Shown here in pieces: positions 5,962 through 9,466 of a stretch of 9,466 bases of DNA (its first letter is position 1; each line of letters begins with the position of its first letter). This DNA comes from Chloroflexi bacterium RBG_16_51_16 (GTDB taxonomy: Bacteria; Chloroflexota; Anaerolineae; Anaerolineales; Villigracilaceae): assembly GCA_001796785.1 (NCBI GenBank), contig MGNL01000070.1:1-9466 (forward strand), given 5' to 3'. The position numbers and the translations under genes were made by a program. A model generated the notes under the pieces. That model did no database searches, was not told the DNA's origin, and saw only the letters and a list, made by a program, of their open reading frames with translations.

Positions 5962-7329
5962 ATGTCCACCGTTCAACAGGCTGTTGAATATGCACGTAAA
6001 AACCAGGATAAGTTTTTGGATGACCTTAAAGCGATCGTCGCCATACCATCGATTTCCACGACTCCCGAAAATAAATCCGATATGGATCGTGCCGCAGAGT
6101 GGATGGCTTCCCGGTTGCGTAATTTAGGAATGAACAATGTCCAGATCATGCCGACAGGCGGACCACCGGTTGTTTACGGCGAGTGGCTCGATGCTGGAAA
6201 AAATAGACCGACCGTGATGGTCTACGGGCATTACGATGTGCAGCCTGTGGATCCGTTGGATCTCTGGGATACGCCTCCATTCGAAGCAATAACCCGGGGC
6301 GATAACATGTTCGGAAGAGGCACCTCCGATATGAAAGGGCAGGTTGTCGCCTCATTGAGCGCGGTTGAGTCCATCATCAACACAGGCGGATTGCCGGTCA
6401 ATCTCAAATGGCTTTTGGAAGGTGAGGAGGAGATCGGCTCGGAACACCTGGGTGAATTCATTCAAAAGCATAAGGAACTGCTCAAGGCGGATGTATGTCT
6501 CAATCCGGATGCGGGAATGATCTCCGCAGATTTGCCGACGATTACTTACGGATTGCGCGGACTTATATATATGGAGCTGCGTATTTATGGTCCATCCCGG
6601 GATCTTCATTCGGGACTCTTCGGAGGCACGGTTCACAACCCAGCCCAGGCGATTATCGAACTGATCGCTGGTATGCACGACAAAAATGGTACGATAACCC
6701 TCCCCGGATTCTATGCGAACGTACGTAAGTTGAGCGACCAGGAACGGAAAGATATGGCGCAACTTCCCACCAACGAAAAATTTTTCCTGGAACAAACCGG
6801 TGTTCCAGCCCTGTGGGGTGAACCGGAGTTCATCCCGATCGAGCGCACCAGCGGCCGACCGACATTGGAAGTAAATGGATTGCTGTCGGGTTTCACCGGG
6901 GAGGGCAGCAAGACGGTCCTACCAGCCTGGGCTATGGCAAAGATTTCCTGTCGGTTGGTTCCCGATCAGACTCCGATGGAGATTTTCAAATGTATGCAGG
7001 CTTACCTTGAAGCGAATGCACCCCGGGATATCCGCTGGGAGTTGAAGAATCTTCATACAGCCGGAGCAGCGATAACGGATATTAAGAGCGCAGGCGTCCA
7101 GGCAATGAGCAAGGCATTTGAAACGGTCTGGGGCAAGCGCCCCTTGTTCAAACGCGAAGGCGGCTCGATCGGCGTTGTCGTCCAATTACAGGAATATGTG
7201 GGTGTTGAATCGGTGCTTACCGGGTTTGGTCTCCCGGAAGACAACGTCCATTCACCAAATGAAAAATTACACCTGCCAACCTGGCGCAGAGGCATCGAAG
7301 CCTTGATCCATTTTTTTCATAATTTTTAA
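5962..7329 (+). CDS. M20 family metallo-dipeptidase
   Basis: The product is 455 residues, typical for the M20 dipeptidase branch that includes carnosinase-like CNDP enzymes. The di-zinc site is complete: GHYDVQP (H90, D92), RGTSDMKG (D123), EGEEEIGS (E156 as base, E157 as ligand), NPDAGM (D183) and NVHSPNE (H430). The lid/dimerisation domain occupies about 195-315 and carries DLHSG (H216), a residue that in relatives reaches the partner's active site. No signal peptide is visible, so it should be cytoplasmic and hydrolyse imported dipeptides or short peptides. Exact specificity cannot be read from sequence. The start is supported by AGGAAGGAAGG three bases upstream. It follows the peptide-binding protein by 135 bases and may share its transcript. 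Confidence 0.92.
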   Translation: MSTVQQAVEYARKNQDKFLDDLKAIVAIPSISTTPENKSDMDRAAEWMASRLRNLGMNNVQIMPTGGPPVVYGEWLDAGKNRPTVMVYGHYDVQPVDPLDLWDTPPFEAITRGDNMFGRGTSDMKGQVVASLSAVESIINTGGLPVNLKWLLEGEEEIGSEHLGEFIQKHKELLKADVCLNPDAGMISADLPTITYGLRGLIYMELRIYGPSRDLHSGLFGGTVHNPAQAIIELIAGMHDKNGTITLPGFYANVRKLSDQERKDMAQLPTNEKFFLEQTGVPALWGEPEFIPIERTSGRPTLEVNGLLSGFTGEGSKTVLPAWAMAKISCRLVPDQTPMEIFKCMQAYLEANAPRDIRWELKNLHTAGAAITDIKSAGVQAMSKAFETVWGKRPLFKREGGSIGVVVQLQEYVGVESVLTGFGLPEDNVHSPNEKLHLPTWRRGIEALIHFFHNF

Positions 7330-7345
7330 CCTTTATTCAAAGGTT
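7328..7345 (+). repeat. Inverted repeat at the end of the dipeptidase gene
   Basis: AACCTTT (7328-7334) and AAAGGTT (7339-7345) form a perfect seven-base-pair stem with loop ATTC, overlapping the TAA stop. There is no following T-run. It may mark the end of the dipeptidase message. The spacer to the next gene is only 68 bases. Confidence 0.35.
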
Positions 7346-7397
7346 ACAGGTTCCGACGGAAGTGAACCACTTTTAGTATTACAGACAGGATTGGATT

Positions 7398-8348
7398 ATG
7401 GCTGAAGACAGGATGATCACCTATGGCGGTCAGGCAGTTATCGAGGGGGTCCTGATGCGCGGTCAAAAAGCGTACGCGATTGCCATGCGTGCACCGGATG
7501 GAAATATTGTTGTCCATACGGAAACGCTGGCCAAAGTTTATCGCTCTAAGTTGGCAAAAATCCCTTTCCTGAGGGGTGTCATCCTGCTATGGGATGCCCT
7601 GGGATTGGGAATGCGTGCACTTACATTATCTGCAAATACACAGACGGGTGAAGATGAAAAATTGGAAGGTCCATTACTCTATTTGACCGTTGGAATTTCA
7701 CTTCTGATCGGTGTAGGATTGTTTTTTCTTCTCCCGGCTGCAGCAGGCGGTTGGATCGAAACTCTTATCAGCTCAAATACTTTAGGTGGAGGCAGTGCTT
7801 CCCTGTTCCCTGTCAATTCACCTGAACTTCACGGATCGGCTGTTTGGATCGGTAATTTGATGGAGGGTCTCATCAGGCTGATCCTACTCGTCACTTATAT
7901 TTGGGCGATAGGATTTTTACCCGACGTGCGCAGGCTGTTCGCCTACCATGGTGCTGAGCACAAGACTATTAACGCCTTTGAGGCTGGTGCAATATTAACC
8001 CCTGAATCGGTCGCAGCCTTTCCACTTGAACATCCACGTTGTGGTACGGGCTTCATGCTCACCCTTGTGCTAGTATCGATCCTTGTCTTTACTGGATTGG
8101 GTCCTCTACCGCTTTTGTGGCGGTTGGCCAGCCGGATCCTGCTCATACCGGTACTGGCTGGGATCTCTGTGGAATACATCCGCTGGACGGCCAATCATTT
8201 GCAGAGTCCTCTCGTCCGTTGGCTGATTCAGCCCAACTTTGCCTTGCAGCGTTTAACCACCCGAGTGCCTGATCCATCCATGTTGGAAGTGGCAATTAAA
8301 TCATTTAATTCGATGCGGATGGCGGAAGATGAAGTCCCGGTGGGTTAA
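7398..8348 (+). CDS. DUF1385 (YqhQ-like) multipass membrane protein
   Basis: The product is 316 residues and belongs to the DUF1385 family (Bacillus YqhQ type), whose function I do not know. Signature segments are GGQAVIEGVLMRG (10-22) in the cytoplasmic N-terminal part, FAYHGAEHKTI (181-191), EHPRCGTGF (211-219) and GISVEYIRW (255-263). Hydrophobic helices fall at about 93-113, 154-174, 216-236 and 238-256. The family-conserved H184, H188, H212 and C215 lie between membrane segments and could bind a metal. That is inference. A Gly/Ser-rich loop of about 25 residues joins the first two helices. The ATG at 7398 is supported by AGGA seven bases upstream. It is the last gene of the rightward block and converges on the nuclease gene. 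Confidence 0.9.
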   Translation: MAEDRMITYGGQAVIEGVLMRGQKAYAIAMRAPDGNIVVHTETLAKVYRSKLAKIPFLRGVILLWDALGLGMRALTLSANTQTGEDEKLEGPLLYLTVGISLLIGVGLFFLLPAAAGGWIETLISSNTLGGGSASLFPVNSPELHGSAVWIGNLMEGLIRLILLVTYIWAIGFLPDVRRLFAYHGAEHKTINAFEAGAILTPESVAAFPLEHPRCGTGFMLTLVLVSILVFTGLGPLPLLWRLASRILLIPVLAGISVEYIRWTANHLQSPLVRWLIQPNFALQRLTTRVPDPSMLEVAIKSFNSMRMAEDEVPVG

Positions 8349-8354
8349 CGGACG

Positions 8355-8373
8355 AGCCTTTAATTAAAAGGCT
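8355..8373. terminator. Inverted repeat between convergent genes
   Basis: AGCCTTT (8355-8361) and AAAGGCT (8367-8373) form a seven-base-pair stem around a five-base loop. It begins seven bases after the DUF1385 stop and overlaps the nuclease stop. Its position between two convergent genes suggests a shared terminator, but no separate T-run follows on either strand. Confidence 0.4.
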
Positions 8374-9206
8374 ATCTCACCGATCTGTTCGAAATGGATA
8401 TCGAATAATTCTTCAGCTTCCATTTCTGATTCCAGAGCTTCGTAAGCACCAGCTTGGCTGCCACGCTCGCAATAGGATCGGAAGGGGCAGTAGGAGCAGC
8501 GAATCAGTTCCTCGGTCTTGGGATATTCGGCTGCCGAGACGATCTCTTCGGTCAATTTGGCGAGGGTTTCCCAATCCCGGTTAAAAAGGGTGGCGTCGTA
8601 TTTGAATCGCGCCGGTTCGTTTGGAAAATCTGCAAACCAGTAGATCATCTCCAATTGTTCAGGTTTGAACGGTACACCCTCGTTGAGATATGCTCCGCTT
8701 TGAACCAACAAGGAGCGATAAACCCGTGTTTGGAGTCGGGTGGCAAGCCATTCATCCCTCGGTCGTCTCCGATATGTCTTCCAATCAAGGATGATTACCT
8801 GGGATGCGCCTCGCGTACCCTCGTTCTTCTGTACAGCGACCAGGTCGTATTTCGCAACCAACCTTAGATTCCCGAGCGGAGCGGATAAGGTAAATTCAGG
8901 ATGGAGGGTGTAGTCCGCCAAGCGTAGATCTGCATTGAGATAATTTTCGAACCAGCGTCGCAATTTTGGGGTGTTAGCCAGTAAGTGGAGTTTTTCCACT
9001 GGCATGCCTAATAGATGTTCATGTACGAGCCGGTGGAATTGCGCTCCCTCCTGCATGTGTTTTTCATTTTCCAGGATTGGTTCTGTCTGAGCGGCAGGAT
9101 AATTCAATTTTTTCAGATATCTCAATTCGAACCGGCGCGGGCAATCAACGAAATCTTGTAAAGAGGATTGGCTAAGATTTTGGATCGTTTTTTCAGCCAT
9201 GCCCAT
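8364..9206 (-). CDS. Stand-alone PD-(D/E)XK nuclease with Cas4/AddB-type Fe-S cysteines
   Basis: The product is 280 residues from the ATG at 9206. The RecB-like nuclease core is complete: H58 (EGAQFHRLVHE), E104 (HPEFTL), D121 (AKYDLVAV), D141 and K143 (ILDWKT), and QxxxY at Q159-Y163. Four cysteines, C22 (DCPRRFELRY) and the CSYCPFRSYC group C237, C240, C246, have the spacing of the iron-sulphur staple in Cas4, AddB and related nucleases. An acidic tail of about 30 residues ends the protein. DNA end-processing in repair is the likely role, but the substrate is unknown. No helicase or cas gene is nearby. The start at 9206 has GGAG five bases upstream. An ATG at 9200 is possible, and 9236 would add ten residues. 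It overlaps the upstream transporter gene by 14 bases, suggesting translational coupling. Confidence 0.88.
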   Translation of the reverse strand: MGMAEKTIQNLSQSSLQDFVDCPRRFELRYLKKLNYPAAQTEPILENEKHMQEGAQFHRLVHEHLLGMPVEKLHLLANTPKLRRWFENYLNADLRLADYTLHPEFTLSAPLGNLRLVAKYDLVAVQKNEGTRGASQVIILDWKTYRRRPRDEWLATRLQTRVYRSLLVQSGAYLNEGVPFKPEQLEMIYWFADFPNEPARFKYDATLFNRDWETLAKLTEEIVSAAEYPKTEELIRCSYCPFRSYCERGSQAGAYEALESEMEAEELFDIHFEQIGEIAF

Positions 9207-9466
9207 GCTCTCTCCGTAACTGTACCATAAGCACACCGATGCCGACCATTATTAATCCTGCGATCTCCTTGTAAGTAAGGACTTCACCAAGGAAGATGTA
9301 AGCCAGTATTGCTACCTGAGGCAACATTAAGCTGTTGATAATGCTTGATTCAATAGCACTGAGACTTCGCAGGCTGTGATTCCATAAGGTGAATGCAATG
9401 GCAGTGTTGAAAATTGCCAACCAGGCAATGATCATCCAATCCTGCCAGTTCATTTTTCCAATTCCC
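9193..9466 (-). CDS. EamA/DMT family transporter, N-terminal part outside window
   Basis: The reading frame enters from the right edge and stops at 9193, showing about 90 C-terminal residues. The ATG at 9453 is internal because the frame continues open upstream of it. Three hydrophobic helices are visible: WMIIAWLAIFNTAIAFTLW, the stretch around LMLPQVAILAYIFLGE, and IAGLIMVGIGVLMVQL. The patterns NTAIAFTLWN and LSAIESS followed by FLGE are characteristic of the second EamA repeat of drug/metabolite transporters. The protein should be a ten-helix inner-membrane exporter or permease of unknown substrate. Its last 14 bases contain the ribosome-proximal start of the nuclease gene, so the two are probably co-transcribed. 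Confidence 0.85.
   Translation of the reverse strand, partial: GIGKMNWQDWMIIAWLAIFNTAIAFTLWNHSLRSLSAIESSIINSLMLPQVAILAYIFLGEVLTYKEIAGLIMVGIGVLMVQLRREHGHG
9212..9215 (-). promoter_or_regulatory. Ribosome binding site that selects the nuclease start
   Basis: GGAG on the minus strand lies five bases before the ATG at 9206 and eleven before the ATG at 9200. It is inside the coding end of the transporter gene, consistent with translational coupling. Confidence 0.6.

Noticed and set aside
7351..7379. Possible promoter for the DUF1385 gene (TTCCGA, 17 bases, TAGTAT)
   Set aside because: The -35 matches consensus at only three positions and the spacing could occur by chance.
8454..8867. A 137-residue plus-strand open frame inside the nuclease gene
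   Set aside because: The minus-strand frame carries the full nuclease active site. The plus-strand product resembles nothing I recognise.
1..9466. CRISPR array, tRNA or rRNA genes, insertion sequence ends, phage genes
   Set aside because: I saw no regularly spaced repeats, cloverleaf, rRNA signature, transposase or terminal inverted repeats. The Cas4-like nuclease alone does not indicate a CRISPR locus.

Overview
The window reads as a stretch of ordinary chromosome from a bacterium of the phylum Chloroflexota, most likely class Anaerolineae. This is inference. It rests on the style of SecG (a glycine-rich GAGLGGG loop followed by a GGVFTARRGIER-type segment), a Thr/Pro-rich linker inside a membrane-anchored parvulin-type foldase, and the gene company (DUF1385 protein, orphan family-5 peptide-binding protein, M20 dipeptidase). 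Base composition is moderate. Most genes have clear Shine-Dalgarno sequences. I see no insertion sequence, phage gene, CRISPR array, tRNA or rRNA.

Layout: three blocks. Block 1 (about 1-3600) runs leftward: a PHP-domain metallohydrolase, then the conserved rpsF-ssb-rpsR trio (ribosomal protein bS6, single-stranded DNA-binding protein, bS18), then a membrane-anchored SurA/PrsA-like peptidyl-prolyl isomerase cut by the left edge. Block 2 (3738-8348) runs rightward: secG behind a clear sigma70-type promoter, an oligopeptide-binding protein without a lipobox, an M20 dipeptidase, and a DUF1385 multipass membrane protein. Block 3 (8364-9466) runs leftward: the C-terminal end of an EamA/DMT transporter cut by the right edge, overlapping a stand-alone PD-(D/E)XK nuclease that carries the four cysteines of an iron-sulphur cluster.

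Functionally the window mixes translation and replication housekeeping (bS6, SSB, bS18), protein export and folding outside the membrane (SecG, the parvulin foldase), and peptide capture and breakdown (binding protein plus dipeptidase). The divergent spacer 3550-3737 separates blocks 1 and 2. Blocks 2 and 3 converge at about 8349-8363 over a small inverted repeat.

I did not find a convincing undescribed multi-gene system. The observations most worth following are the foldable leader in front of rpsF, the orphan iron-sulphur nuclease coupled to a transporter gene, the low-complexity insert in the foldase, a leftward terminator with no gene feeding it, and a possible leaderless start for the peptide-binding protein.
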